Positions 10,446-20,230 of a DNA stretch of 64,000 nt are shown in pieces. The notes beneath the pieces are model-generated. The model ran no database searches, was not told where the DNA came from, and worked only from the letters and a program-made list of their open reading frames with translations. Position numbers and translations under genes: made by a program. Source of the DNA: Xanthostigma xanthostigma (Eukaryota > Arthropoda > Insecta > Raphidioptera > Raphidiidae); NCBI GenBank assembly GCA_963575645.1, contig OY754468.1:2790001-2854000 (forward strand), in the 5' to 3' direction. The stretch's first letter is position 1. Each line of letters starts with the position of its first letter.

Positions 10446-11127
10446 TATATTGTACGTCATAATTGATAAATAAATAATTCTCACGTACCTTGTATGTTAT
10501 GCTATTTATATAATGGTTTTATATCTGAATTATGGTTAATAAAAAAGTTTTCCTTACTATATTTTTTTACAAATCATAGCCAACTAAAATTTTTGACTTG
10601 CCACAATAGAAACATGTCGCGATTTCCATAAAAAAGTGAGTTCAATAATTCTCTATTACCCACTGGCGGCGCTAGTAGAGTTCGTGTACACAGCCTATAG
10701 GAAAGGTGTCGTGATATTGTAAAATAAATTAATTAAAAAAGTCTTTTGTAAATCCACCTTTAACACCCATTCATACACATATTTTCTATGTGTTGATCTA
10801 ATAAAATGCTTCCATTTAATTTAAAATGGCTTTCATGTCTGTATTTAATAATGTAAATTAAAATATCACCAACAGAGTGTTAAACCGGATTACAAAAGAG
10901 TTTTATCATTCATATAAACTGAATAATGTCACATAAATACAATCAAGTTTATAAATAGATATGATTTTCAATTAAAATTAATCATTTATTAATAATGTAT
11001 TTAGCATTTAGATAATACATACGTTTGTCGAGTATCGGTCGCTGCACACGAGGCTGGATTTGCCACTAGATTCCTTGAAAGATTTGGCTACTTGTTTCAG
11101 ATTCGCTTCGTTTGATCTTATGCAAAC
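10446..11127. other. No gene recognised
   Basis: AT-rich sequence without repeats shared in the window that I can see. Confidence 0.5.
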
Positions 11128-11880
11128 TTATAGAAAAAGTCATTCTGAATCGATTCCGACCACCCGCAACATTGTAACTCTTCTGGTTTCGGAGATATAG
11201 CCAATTTAAACTGTTTAAATTTTTTTACACTTTAATCCGTCATAGCGCCTAAACTAACAGAGATACGAATGTGTGCTTAGGCCCAATCGATTCAGCGTAT
11301 TTTTTTCTATAAGACACGTTACTATTAAGCATATCTAAAAAAATTATATATTTTGCCAAATATCGCAAATCGTTTCATGTTTTCATATCTGTTTTGCAAA
11401 ACTGCAACTTTTTAAGACACTAAGCGACTTTTGGACCGTTTTATATACTAACCGAACTTATAGAAAAAGTCATTTTGAATCGATTCCGACCATCCGCAAC
11501 CCTGTATATCTTTTAGTTTCGGAGATATAGTCAATTTTAACTGTTTAAATTTTTATTCACTTTAAACCGTCTTAGCGCCTAAACTAATCGAGATACGACT
11601 TTGCGCTTAGGCCTAATCGATTCAGCGTACTTTTTCCTATCATGTCAATAAGCATATCCGGAATTCCGGAATATTTTTATATTTTTCCAAATATCGAAAA
11701 TCGTTTCACGTTTTCATGCGTTTTGTTTAGTGTCTTAAGACACTAAACAATTTTTGGCTTGTTTTATATTAACCGGACTTATAGAAAAAGTCAAGCTGGT
11801 TCGCTTCCGGCCATCCGCAACCCTGTATATCTACTAGTTTCGGAGATATTATAATTTAAACTGTCAAAATTAATCATTTT
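11128..11880. repeat. Tandem repeat of about 325 bp, 2.3 units
   Basis: CTTATAGAAAAAGTCA recurs with steps of about 330 and 321 bases (TAGAAAAAG at 11131, 11461, 11782). Each unit also contains CGATTCCGACCA-type and GTTTCGGAGATAT blocks. Confidence 0.8.
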
Positions 11881-12418
11881 TGTAAAATAAATTCGCTGTG
11901 CCTCGTTATTATTATTTAGTTATCTATATATAACTACTTCAAGACCATTATTCGAAGATATGCATTACTCAATTAAAAATATGGCATAGGTCACTTTGTT
12001 TTGACACCGTGGACATAATCCTCGTCATATTCTGCTGGTTGATTAATTATTAGCCGATCTTCTTTCCAATCTCCTATCAAGACAGGTTGTCTTACTGAGT
12101 TCACTTGTTTATCCCACGCACTCTTGCGTTTACACACACACACACAACACCAACACACACACACCGCATGGGTCCCGTCACTTTAAACGTCACCCTGTCA
12201 AAATGTCCTTCCCCGTTCCTTCATCCTCAAGGAATGATAAATGATAAAATGCAACACGCGATCCTCGATTTAAAACATAATCCCTACTTAATTAATTTGG
12301 TGACAACTTTTATTTCAGGATTAGATTGCGTTTTATGCTGTTCTTATCCACTCTAAATGACAGATCTATGCTGGGTTACAAACAGGATTGTCAAAAAGTT
12401 TGATGTTACAATAGTCTT
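11881..12418. other. Unassigned, with a CA microsatellite
   Basis: A (CA)n-type tract lies at about 12132-12163. No gene is recognised; the 83-residue frame starting at 12105 reads through the microsatellite. Confidence 0.5.
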
Positions 12419-12897
12419 ATAGTTATTGGCGTAACTAGTAGTCTAAGCCATGAATGACTTAGCCTACAAGTTACGCCCATAATTTTATTCAACAATTGCG
12501 CGTTATTCATGTTTTATTTATTGTTATTAATGAGATGTTGTAAATATCTATTTATTTCTTTATAAAAAAAAACTGTAAATACTAACAGCACCAAACAGCA
12601 CGATTCATTGTTTTGGTTTGAGGTTAGCCGGTTATGAATAAACTCCATGTCGAAAACATTCGGCCTCTCAATTTTAATCTCAATGGGTAACAACAGGGAG
12701 TTGTTGTTACCTACTATTTCGTTACGACTCAGAAAATAGTTACGTTTATTTTCATTACTCCACAATAGCCGATATAGTAGGAATTTTCATTGAGTTATGA
12801 CAAGTAATTTATTGTCACCAGTCGGTAAATGGCTATTTAGGGTTCGGTTTTTAGGCATGATAAAACATGAATACCGCGCATGAGTTGAATAAAATTG
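12419..12897 (-). repeat. TIR repeat with hairpin flank, copy 1
   Basis: Inverted ends TTTTATTCAACAATTGCGCG and the CGCGCATGAGTTGAATAAAA counterpart bound 12482-12897. A hairpin block (TTGGCGTAACTAGTAGTC with its complement, 12419-12481) lies beside it. The whole unit recurs in the opposite orientation at 36187-36664. No coding capacity is seen. Confidence 0.7.
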
Positions 12898-13247
12898 TTA
12901 ACATACTTTATCCATATGAAGAGCATTGCGTTCGCTACCGGTGAGTTTATACTGCACAATACGAGAACTCTCGCATACAACACGGTACGACAACTAAGCT
13001 ATCTTATACAGCCACGAGGCACAGTACAGTGAGTAGTCCATCTGAACTCATTGCAATTACACGCTCGGTTGGCAAACTGTCCGCGACGTTTATCGATGTA
13101 TGGGAACAAGTTTTCCAACAGCTAAGCGAGAAAAATCTTCGAGACTCGATTCCCGCGATGGGCGAACATTTACATACCTACGAGTTTGTATACGGAACCC
13201 TCGGTGCGCGAGTTCGACTCGCACTTGGCCGGTTTCATTACACGCTT
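12898..13247. other. Unassigned, ending in a repeat tail
   Basis: A fragment at 13191-13238 (GGAACCCTCGGTGCGCGAG and onward) is a repeat tail shared with 978, 14943 and 57386. An 84-residue frame at 13029-13283 runs into it and has no recognised domain; a LINE 3' region is possible. Confidence 0.4.
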
Positions 13248-13728
13248 TATATTAACTTCACTTGTAAGTTTGTATGTATGTAAGTCTGTATGTTTGTAAA
13301 CTCGTTTGGACTACAGCAAGTGGTTTATATAGTGGTATAATATGCCAGCACAGTAAGTACACTGGCTAGCCGTGCGGTCTAAGGCACGGGTCTTCGCTGA
13401 CGTCAACTCTCGGCATCACGGGTCGTGGGTTCTAATCCCGTCCACGCCGAAAAAAAAATTGTTTATTTTTCGGCAAATTTTTGACAATAAATCTAACTAA
13501 AAAGTGGAAAATAAATATAGTTTAAAAAAAACTAAAAAACACGCTTTATATCGAACTAAAAAGTAAAAAATTATTTTTTTAAAATAAGCTTAAAAAGCGT
13601 GGGGCGCTCGATGTACGAAAATGTGGAACAAAGTGCCCCACGCTTTTTAAGCTTATTTTTAAAAAAATATTTTTTACTTTTTAGTTCGATATAAAGCGTG
13701 TTTTTTAGTTTTTTTTAAACTATATTTA
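13248..13728 (+). mobile_element. Composite foldback element with tRNA-Leu-like head, copy 1
   Basis: It starts TACACGCTTTATATTAAC, carries a tRNA-like segment and ends in a palindrome of about 100-bp arms (13508-13728) built from AACACGCTTTATATCGAAC and AAATAAGCTTAAAAAGCGTG. The same order recurs at 17169-19245, where an 8-bp TATATTTT duplication flanks the element. It is therefore one mobile unit. Confidence 0.7.
13362..13450 (+). tRNA. tRNA-like segment (leucine/serine-type)
   Basis: GCCGTGCGGTCTAAGGCAC resembles the D-arm of class II tRNA-Leu, and GGGTTCTAATCCC is a box B with a paired T-stem. The anticodon arm is degraded. It is followed by a poly-A stretch. Confidence 0.55.
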
Positions 13729-13735
13729 TTTTATA

Positions 13736-14098
13736 TTCGTGTTCGCTTGACGCTTATTATTTCAATAGCGATTGACCATAAAAGCAAATAAATAAAAATG
13801 TCGATCCGATGACAGAGTGAGCGGCAACCAATGAACAAAGAGACAAGACGATGAGCGCTCAAAGCAGACAAGCGGACAGACATGAAACTAATTCCCACAA
13901 AACTGATATCGATTGCAATCGCTTTATCATTTGACAGACGAAATACGTTCTCCGACAAATCGACAAATAAAACCAAAAGAAGAAAACACTGTTCTCCTTT
14001 ATCTCTCGCAAACCAGTGATGCCACCATAACGCCTTTCCATTCACTACAACAGTTACTATGTCGTTTATTGCTGCGGACACAAGGCCAAGTGGTTAAT
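13736..14098. other. No gene recognised
   Basis: Several overlapping frames of 60-116 residues occur on both strands here. None shows a recognisable motif and they overlap one another, so I do not call a gene. Confidence 0.4.
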
Positions 14099-14360
14099 AC
14101 AGTGTAAACTCCATTTAATGTCACTCGATATAACGACAAACTCCTTAAAACGTCGAAACTACTTAACTCTAGTTGGTTTACCTTGTTGCTCATGCAATGA
14201 TACACTCTACATAACGACACACCCACTGTAAATAACGACAACAATACGTCACCATTAAGCAATAAACAGTACTTGTTTGTGATGAGTATTTGAAAAGAAT
14301 TCCGTGGCATAAGGATCGAAAATGAAGCAATACTGAGATTTTTTTAAACTTGCATTTAAT

Positions 14361-14397
14361 ACTAACGTTTTGATACGTTTTGTATCATCTTCAGAGT
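14361..14397 (-). ncRNA. Hammerhead-like motif, core base changed
   Basis: This is the inverted partner of 14468-14504. It keeps CTGAAGA and the stem GATAC/GTATC but reads CAAAACGTT instead of CGAAACGTT, so the essential core G is an A. Confidence 0.4.
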
Positions 14398-14467
14398 GTT
14401 CAAATGCTGTCACATGTTATCAGTATATTGTATATTGTTGTATATTAACATGTGACAGCATTTGAAA

Positions 14468-14504
14468 ACTCTGAAGATGATACAAAACGTATCGAAACGT
14501 TAGT
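14468..14504 (+). ncRNA. Hammerhead-ribozyme-like motif
   Basis: CTGAAGA, one extra T, stem II GATAC-AAAAC-GTATC, then GAAACGTT. Stem I is ACT/AGT flanking the core. The ACGT gives a minimal stem III that could pair between two copies, as proposed for Penelope-like retroelement hammerheads. The extra base after CUGANGA is unusual but known from a natural viroid hammerhead. Confidence 0.5.
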
Positions 14505-14703
14505 ATTAAATGCAAGTTTAAAAAAATCTCAGTATTGCTTCATTTTCGATCCTTATGCCACGGAATTCTTTCCAAATACTCATCATTAACTTCAATGGAT
14601 CACAGTTACTCTATTTATTGAATAGAGTCAATCTTCAAGTACTTGTTTGTTATTTTGTTGCCTTGTTGTCGGCGTCATGCGTACCGAAGATTCTAAGAAA
14701 TAC

Positions 14704-15390
14704 AATTAAAATACTGGAGTAGCGAAAAACGTCAGAAAAAGACTATACGCAATAATTTGTGATAGTATGCGCCGTTCACAGGTTTGATCTAGGAAGCTGA
14801 AATTTTGTAAAATTTTTTTTAGGTCCAATGCTAAAACATTAGCCAACAGGACCGAAAAATAAAAAATAAACACCCTAATAAGTATACTTTCCACCAGCTA
14901 TATTTTTCTAAATTCAAAGGAAAATAATATGGTTGGTATAGTATACGGAACCCTGGGCGCGCGAGTCCGGCTTTTATTAAGTTCAAATAGTGACGGTGTA
15001 AAAGTGTAAAATAATGATATTATTCGCAATAAAAATATGTGCCGATTAATAAATTTCATTCTCGACAATCATGTAGCATTTTCTAAAAGTGATCGGCAGT
15101 GCTGCCTCTTTCCATTACAGAAAAATAAACAGCCGAATACCATTCTTGTACTGTACTCAACTGAGAATTTAACAAAATCTGATATAAGCCACTCGGCCTT
15201 GTAGCTATATAGATATGTATTGACTACAATAGACCGCAGGCAACAACAAAAAAATGTTACACAACAGAAAAAAAGAACGTTTCATGAACTTCTTTTATTT
15301 ATTTGATAAATGATAATTGATAACGACACATCCTTCTGGAAGTTTTTTTTTTTTCAGATATTTGGCACACAGCATATTATGACATGTGTT
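14704..15390. other. No gene recognised
   Basis: AT-rich. A repeat-tail fragment (GGAACCCTGGGCGCGCGAG) lies at 14943-14968. Confidence 0.5.
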
Positions 15391-16457
15391 TATAGGCTAG
15401 ACGGCGAGGAGGTAAAAACATTAAAAAGTGTATTATTCGGGCACAGGCGAGATTATAGTTGGAGTCGCTTCGTTTTAGGGTGTAGTTCAACCCCCTAAGT
15501 TTGCTTACAAATTGTTGGTGTGCTTGATTTTATAATTAACAATTAGTAACGAAAATAGCGTTTTTTTCTCTATTTCCTTTAAGATCTCCGTTCCTCTTGA
15601 CTTTTAGTATAGCATATGCATTGAGAAAGTTGTTCCGATCACTTTTTTTTGTTTCCTAAATTGCAAATTGCGCCATTTTTTTCACAAACGGGTTTCGCTG
15701 GTCGGACCAAGCCAGAAAAATCACAAATCCATTCAACTTTAGTATCCCGTTGGAATTTTTGGAAAAAATTAATTCTAACCGATTTTATAACGATTGAATA
15801 TTGGAAAAGTTATATGGTTTTATACGTTTGTCTAAAATTGGTATCGCTAAAGAAATCATTATAAAATCGGTTAGAATTAATTTTTTCCAAAAATTTCAAC
15901 CGGATACTAAAGTTAAATGTATTTGTGATTTTTCTGGCTTGGTCCGACCAGCGAAACCCGTTTGTGGAAAAAATGGCGCAATTTGCAATTAAGGAAACAA
16001 AAAAAAAGTGATCGTTAATTACTCGAGAAGTAATTGACCGATGACGCTAAAATTTACAACATAGACATCATTTTTGAGAATTTCCAGCCATCTATGTGCG
16101 GTCATTTTTTAGTAAAAAAATAGTGAAAAAAACGTGTTTTTTAAACTTTCGGGGCTATTTGCAAGTTAACAATTGCACTTAGCGACCTCTGTCAGTGCTC
16201 ATTTTTGAGGAAATTTCATAAGGAACAACTTTCTCAATGCATATTCTATACTAAAAGTCAAGAGGAACGGAGATATTAAAGGAAATACAGAAAAAACACT
16301 ATTTTCGTCACTAATTGTTAATTATAAAATCAAGCACACCAACAATTTGTAAGCAAACTTAGGGGGTTGAACTACACCCTAAAACGAAGCGACTCCAACT
16401 ATAATCTCGCCTGTGCCCGAAAAATACACCCAAAACTCCTCGCCGTCTCACCTATTA
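15391..16457. mobile_element. Long inverted-repeat element, about 1.07 kb
   Basis: The ends are TATAGGCTAGACGGCGAGG and CTCGCCGTCTCACCTATTA. The outer arms (about 15391-15640 and 16225-16457) and a second inner inverted pair (about 15640-15790 and 15860-16010) nest inside one another. The 63-71-residue frames within it are mirror products of the arms and not genes. Confidence 0.8.
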
Positions 16458-16465
16458 GTATATAG

Positions 16466-16732
16466 CAGGCCTGGGCAAATGGCGGCCCGCAGTAGACTTT
16501 TGTCCGGCCCGCGAAGCATTTTATAAATAAAAGCGAAAATAGTTTGCCAATATAATTTGGCGCATAAAATTTTTTAGAAAAATAGTAAATAGCAAGGGCC
16601 ACAACTGACGAAAAAAGACTTTTTTATTGCGGAAATAAAAGAACTTTTTATTTGGTCTCCAAATTTTTGGCCCGCACAGTCATATTTTCATCAACAATGT
16701 GGCCCGACGGTCAAAAGATTTGCCCGCCCCTG
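16466..16732. mobile_element. hAT MITE 1 (CAGG...CCTG ends)
   Basis: Ends CAGGCCTGGGCAAATGGCGG and TTTGCCCGCCCCTG match the hAT type with GGGCAA ends. The flanks GTATATAG (16458-16465) and GTATATAT (16733-16740) form an 8-bp target duplication with one difference. The length is 267 bp with no transposase. Confidence 0.87.
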
Positions 16733-16991
16733 GTATATATAGTCGGAGTGCCCGTCGGAAAAAATTTACTGACACATACTCTCCCCAAACTTTGTATATG
16801 GCTTCATTAGGCCTAGTCTGACATCTATTTCCTCTATGACTTTTCTTGATTTTGGGGCGTTTTCCCTCAAAATTTTACGAAAGATGTCGTTTTGACGACA
16901 TGTAAAAATTTATAGATACTGTTTGTTTTTTTAATTGAATAGCTTAAAAACTTCAACCAAAACGCTAAAATAATGTTCTCTGACAAATAAC

Positions 16992-17066
16992 ATGAACCAT
17001 TTAAAATGTCTGACACCTCGAATATGTCGAACATATTCGAGGTGTCAAACATTTTAAATGGTTCAT
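16992..17066. repeat. Hairpin, about 36-bp arms
   Basis: ATGAACCATTTAAAATGTC and its inverted partner flank the GACACCTCGAATATGT/ACATATTCGAGGTGTC core, with two mismatches. Confidence 0.8.
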
Positions 17067-17114
17067 TCATTTGATTAGAAACTAATTATTAATTAATTTT
17101 TATATTTTTTAGAT

Positions 17115-17156
17115 CAGTTCTGAAAAAGGTCCAAATCCGTACCGAAACGTTAATGT
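17115..17156 (+). ncRNA. Degenerate hammerhead-like motif
   Basis: CTGAAAA replaces CTGAAGA (core G lost), stem II GGTCC/GTACC is imperfect, and GAAACGTT is kept. Probably inactive. Confidence 0.35.
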
Positions 17157-17291
17157 ATTAATTTTTATATTTTTACACGCTTTATATTAGTTTCACTTAT
17201 AAGTCTGTATGTATGTTTGTTTGTAACCTCGTTTGGACTACAGCAAGTGGTTTATTACCGTTAGTATGTTATGCCACTACTGTAAGAGCAA

Positions 17292-17379
17292 TCGTTGACC
17301 GAGCGATCTAAGGCGCTAGTCTTCGCTGACGTCAAATCTCGGATTCACCGGTCGTGGGTTCTAATCCCGTCCACGCCGA
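17292..17379 (+). tRNA. tRNA-like segment (leucine/serine-type)
   Basis: GACCGAGCGATCTAAGGCGC is a tRNA-Leu-like D-arm and GGGTTCTAATCCC the box B. It occupies the same place as 13362-13450 in the sister element. Confidence 0.55.
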
Positions 17380-17565
17380 AATAAAAAATTTGTTTTTTTT
17401 CGGAAAATTTTTGACAATAAATCGAACTAAAAAGTGGAAAATAAATATAGTTTAAAAAAAAACTAAAAAACACGCTTTATATCAAACTAAAAAGTGAAAA
17501 ATAGATATAGTTTTAAAAAAAAACTAAAAAACACGCTTTATATCGAACTAAAAAGTAAAAAATTT

Positions 17566-18627
17566 GAAAAGAAGTTTGACCCTGCAGGCCATCCCTGTAA
17601 CTTCCCGCTATTTTCGAGTTCAAAACGCTCAAAAATATATAAAATATAGCAAGAAGTTTATTTTTTAGCTCTTCGAGCTCAAAAAAAAAACACTTTGTTA
17701 CGAAATTTTCTTTCACTATATCTCATGAACAAATGAACCGATTGTGATGCGATTTGCAGCAGTCGACTCAATTTTTTATCCTAAAAAAGTAATTTATTAC
17801 AGAAAAATCGATCTCATAGGAATTTTACGGGCAATTTAAAAAAAACACTTTTTTACAAATTTTTCGTTCACGATATCTCGTGAACAAATGAGCCGATTTT
17901 GATGCGGTTTGCGTCGATCGACGCAGTTTTTTTAGCCTAAGAAAGTAAATTATTAGAAAAAAATTGATTTGAGAAGAATTTTACGAGTAATTATAAAAAA
18001 TTACTTTTTTCCTAATTTTTCGTTCACGTTATCTCATGAACAAATGAACCAATTTTGATCTGGTTTGCAGCGATCGACGCAGTTTTTTTAACCTAAGAAA
18101 GTAAATTATTACAAAAAAATCGATTTGAAAAGAATTTTACGAGTAATTATAAAAAATTACTTTTCTCCTAATTTTTCGTTCACGTTATCTCATGAACAAA
18201 TGAACCAATTTTGATCTGGTTTGCGGCGATCGACGCAGTTTTTTTAGCCTAAGAAAGTAATTTATTACAAAAAAATCGATCTGATAACAATTTTAAGAAT
18301 CATTTTAAAAAAACACTTTTTTACGATTTTTTCGTTCACGGTATCTCGTGAACAAATGAACCGATTTTGATGCGGTTTGCGGAAATCGACGCAGTTTATT
18401 AAGGAGAAGAGCTGATTAGATTTTGGAATTAATCGGTTTAGTAGTTTAGAAAATATTTTACAAAAACAAATTTTTAAAAATTTTTGAAACTTGTTTTTTT
18501 AAGATTTCTCAAAATTTTTTGGGCCGAATCGTTTCAAATTTTCAGGAAGTCTAAGTTCACCAAGATCACGTCAGATGCCGCAAACCGCGTTTCAGTCGGA
18601 CACTCCGTTCAAAAGATATAAAAGGTT

Positions 18628-18671
<44 letters not shown>

Positions 18672-18836
18672 TACAGCCCTACGGACATCATCGCCAAAAT
18701 AGTTTTAATAGCTTCCTAGGACCTCAAAACGTCGAGATCTGGCAAAAACTCGATTTTCGAAAATCGGGGTGAAACCAATAACTTCCCGATTTTTGAAAAA
18801 AAAAATTTTTTTTTTTTTTTTTAAAGCGGGAAGTTA
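17566..18836. mobile_element. Satellite-bearing insert with AACTTCCCGCT ends
   Basis: AACTTCCCGCT (17599) and AGCGGGAAGTT (18825-18835) are inverted near the edges. A five-unit tandem array (17712-18400) and a CA microsatellite (18625-18667) lie inside. The sequence interrupts the arm of the foldback element between GTAAAAAATT and AATATTTTTTTT. Class unknown. Confidence 0.6.
17712..18400. repeat. Tandem array, five units of about 156 bp
   Basis: CGTTCACGATATCTCGTGAA-type blocks start at about 17712, 17867, 18023, 18179 and 18335, steps of 155, 156, 156 and 156. Each unit also has GATCGACGCAGTTTTTTTAG. The ends are more diverged than the centre. Confidence 0.9.
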
Positions 18837-18933
18837 AAAATATTTTTTTTAAAATAAGCTTAAAACAATAACGAATAAAAAATACTAGTATTTTTTATTC
18901 GTTATTGATTTAAGCTTATTTTTAAAAAAATAT

Positions 18934-19189
18934 TTTTGACGTGATAACGTCTTATAAATTGATGAAACACCGGCTGCACGCACGAAAAAGTTTCACGTTC
19001 CGCCTAAGCCTGAGCGTGCAAACGAGAGCGCGGCATAAGCGATAGAGAGGCACGATCGGCCCAAACGTCGGCTTGTACGCATTTCTCTCTCTTCTCGCGT
19101 GACGTCAGAGAGTTCATCAATGTTTCTTTATGACGTTATCACGTAAAACTATCGTCCGTAAACCGACTTTACAGACAACCAATTTTTTT
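18934..19189 (+). repeat. Family A repeat, copy 2
   Basis: TTGACGTGATAACGTC start and ACAGACAACCAATTTTTT end. It lies inside the palindrome arm of the foldback element, between AAAAATATT and TTACTTTTTAG. Confidence 0.8.
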
Positions 19190-19303
19190 ACTTTTTAGTT
19201 CGATATAAAGCGTGTTTTTTAGTTTTTTTTTAAACTATATTTTTTGTTAATATATTTATCTGAAAAATTGGTCGACAATTTTATTTATTTAATACCTTTC
19301 AGT

Positions 19304-19633
19304 CATACTGTTGCACGGTATACGTAATGCGTAAAGGGTATATAACTGAAAATTGAAAGCTGAAATATTAATTTATTATCGACATTAGGGGAACCGTGGA
19401 GTGAACGTTACGAAAATTGAGCTGTCGAAAATGTCAGTCAAGGTGGTCATTTCAACGATCGTTTTGATATCACACCGTAGATATAAACCGATGTGAAAAT
19501 TAATTAAACACGAAGGAATTCTTGTTATTCAAAAAGGTAATATCAACATTATATAGGCCGGGTTTATTATCTCGACTAGCTTTTACCGGCGACTTCGTTC
19601 GCCTGGAATCAGTGTGTACAATTGATATAATTG
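19304..19633. other. Unassigned, ending in a Helitron 3' stub
   Basis: ACTAGCTTTTACCGGCGACT at 19574-19593 is a reversed Helitron 3' end (compare 55640-55671). The rest has no recognised gene. Confidence 0.45.
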
Positions 19634-19975
19634 ACTAACGCCCCAGCCCGGTTTCACCCGAATGGGGGGAGGGACATGAGTACGCTCGTTCATCTTAGTT
19701 TACAGAGATGAATGTTGTGTCCAAATTTCATGATGATCGGAGTTACCGTTCAAAAGTTTTTGTCGGACGGACAAATTTGGAGTTATATTTTGCAACATTT
19801 TTCATTGATGCTCCGCTCCTATTGATCGTAGCGTGATATTATATAGCTTATAACCTTCCTCGATAAATGGACTATCCAACAAACATTTGTTTTTCGATTT
19901 GAACCAGTAGTTCCTGAAATTAGCGCGTTCAACCAAACAAACAAACAAACTCTTCAGCATTATATATATTGTAGC
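19634..19975 (-). mobile_element. Helitron, tRNA-bearing lineage, internal deletion lacking the tRNA
   Basis: The 3' side has CCCGGTTTCACCCG and the block TGAATGTTGTGTCCAAATTT. The 5' side has CAAACAAACTCTTCAGC. Both ends are worn (CTAA for CTAG). The tRNA block is missing. Confidence 0.75.
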
Positions 19976-20230
19976 TGTGCCTTCCCACGTGACATGCTGA
20001 CCAATGACACAAGGGGACGCGTGGAACCAGCCAACACGGAAAGTACATGGACCCACGCGGTTGTTAGTAGCCATCAGACGATGAATAGACAAAGCGGACG
20101 ACGCTTGTAATAAAAGATGTGAAGAAGTGTGAAAGAATTAAATAAAATATATTACAAATTGTTAATGATAATTTATTAATAATTGTTGTATCTTATCTAG
20201 TCGCTAACAATATATATATATATATTAGTA
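19976..20230. other. No gene recognised
   Basis: Short unique-looking stretch with CACGCGTCC-type GC-rich sequence, then an AT dinucleotide tract at 20209-20224. Confidence 0.5.

Larger units (their letters stand above)
14281..14637. mobile_element. Palindromic insert with hammerhead-like motifs and 13-bp target duplication
   Basis: The insert is flanked by AGTACTTGTTTGT at 14268-14280 and 14638-14650. The uninterrupted target is visible at about 37493-37506. It consists of two roughly 140-bp inverted arms (14281-14420 and 14443-14584) plus a 53-bp tail. The long target duplication indicates insertion via staggered nicks as in retroposition. Confidence 0.78.
14099..14703 (+). mobile_element. 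pogo-like element, truncated copy, split by an insert
   Basis: The left end is TACAGTGTAAACTCCATTTA and the sequence parallels 37326-37560 closely up to GCGTACCGAAGATTCTAAG. It is interrupted at 14281-14637 by a palindromic insert with a 13-bp target duplication. The right half of the element is lost. Confidence 0.75.
17169..19245 (+). mobile_element. Composite foldback element with tRNA-Leu-like head, copy 2, twice interrupted
   Basis: It starts TACACGCTTTATATTAG and ends in a TAAAGCGTGTTTTTTAG block. The palindrome is broken by a satellite-bearing insert (about 17566-18836) and by a family A copy (18934-19189). The flanking TATATTTT repeats define its ends. Confidence 0.7.
17075..19303 (+). 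mobile_element. PLE-like fragment split by a nest of insertions
   Basis: The left part (17075-17168) ends GAAACGTTAATGTATTAATT and the right part (19249-19303) resumes TTGTTAATATATTTATCTG and AAATTGGTCGACAATTTTA. These are adjacent in the uninterrupted copy at 24550-24622. The insert carries the duplication TATATTTT at both edges. Confidence 0.72.

Noticed and set aside
13731-14310. Cluster of overlapping 60-116-residue frames on both strands
   Set aside because: They overlap each other and run into a pogo-like element. None has a recognised motif or a clear start context.
17712-18400. CRISPR-like array
   Set aside because: The repeats are contiguous 156-bp units without spacers, and the context is eukaryotic.
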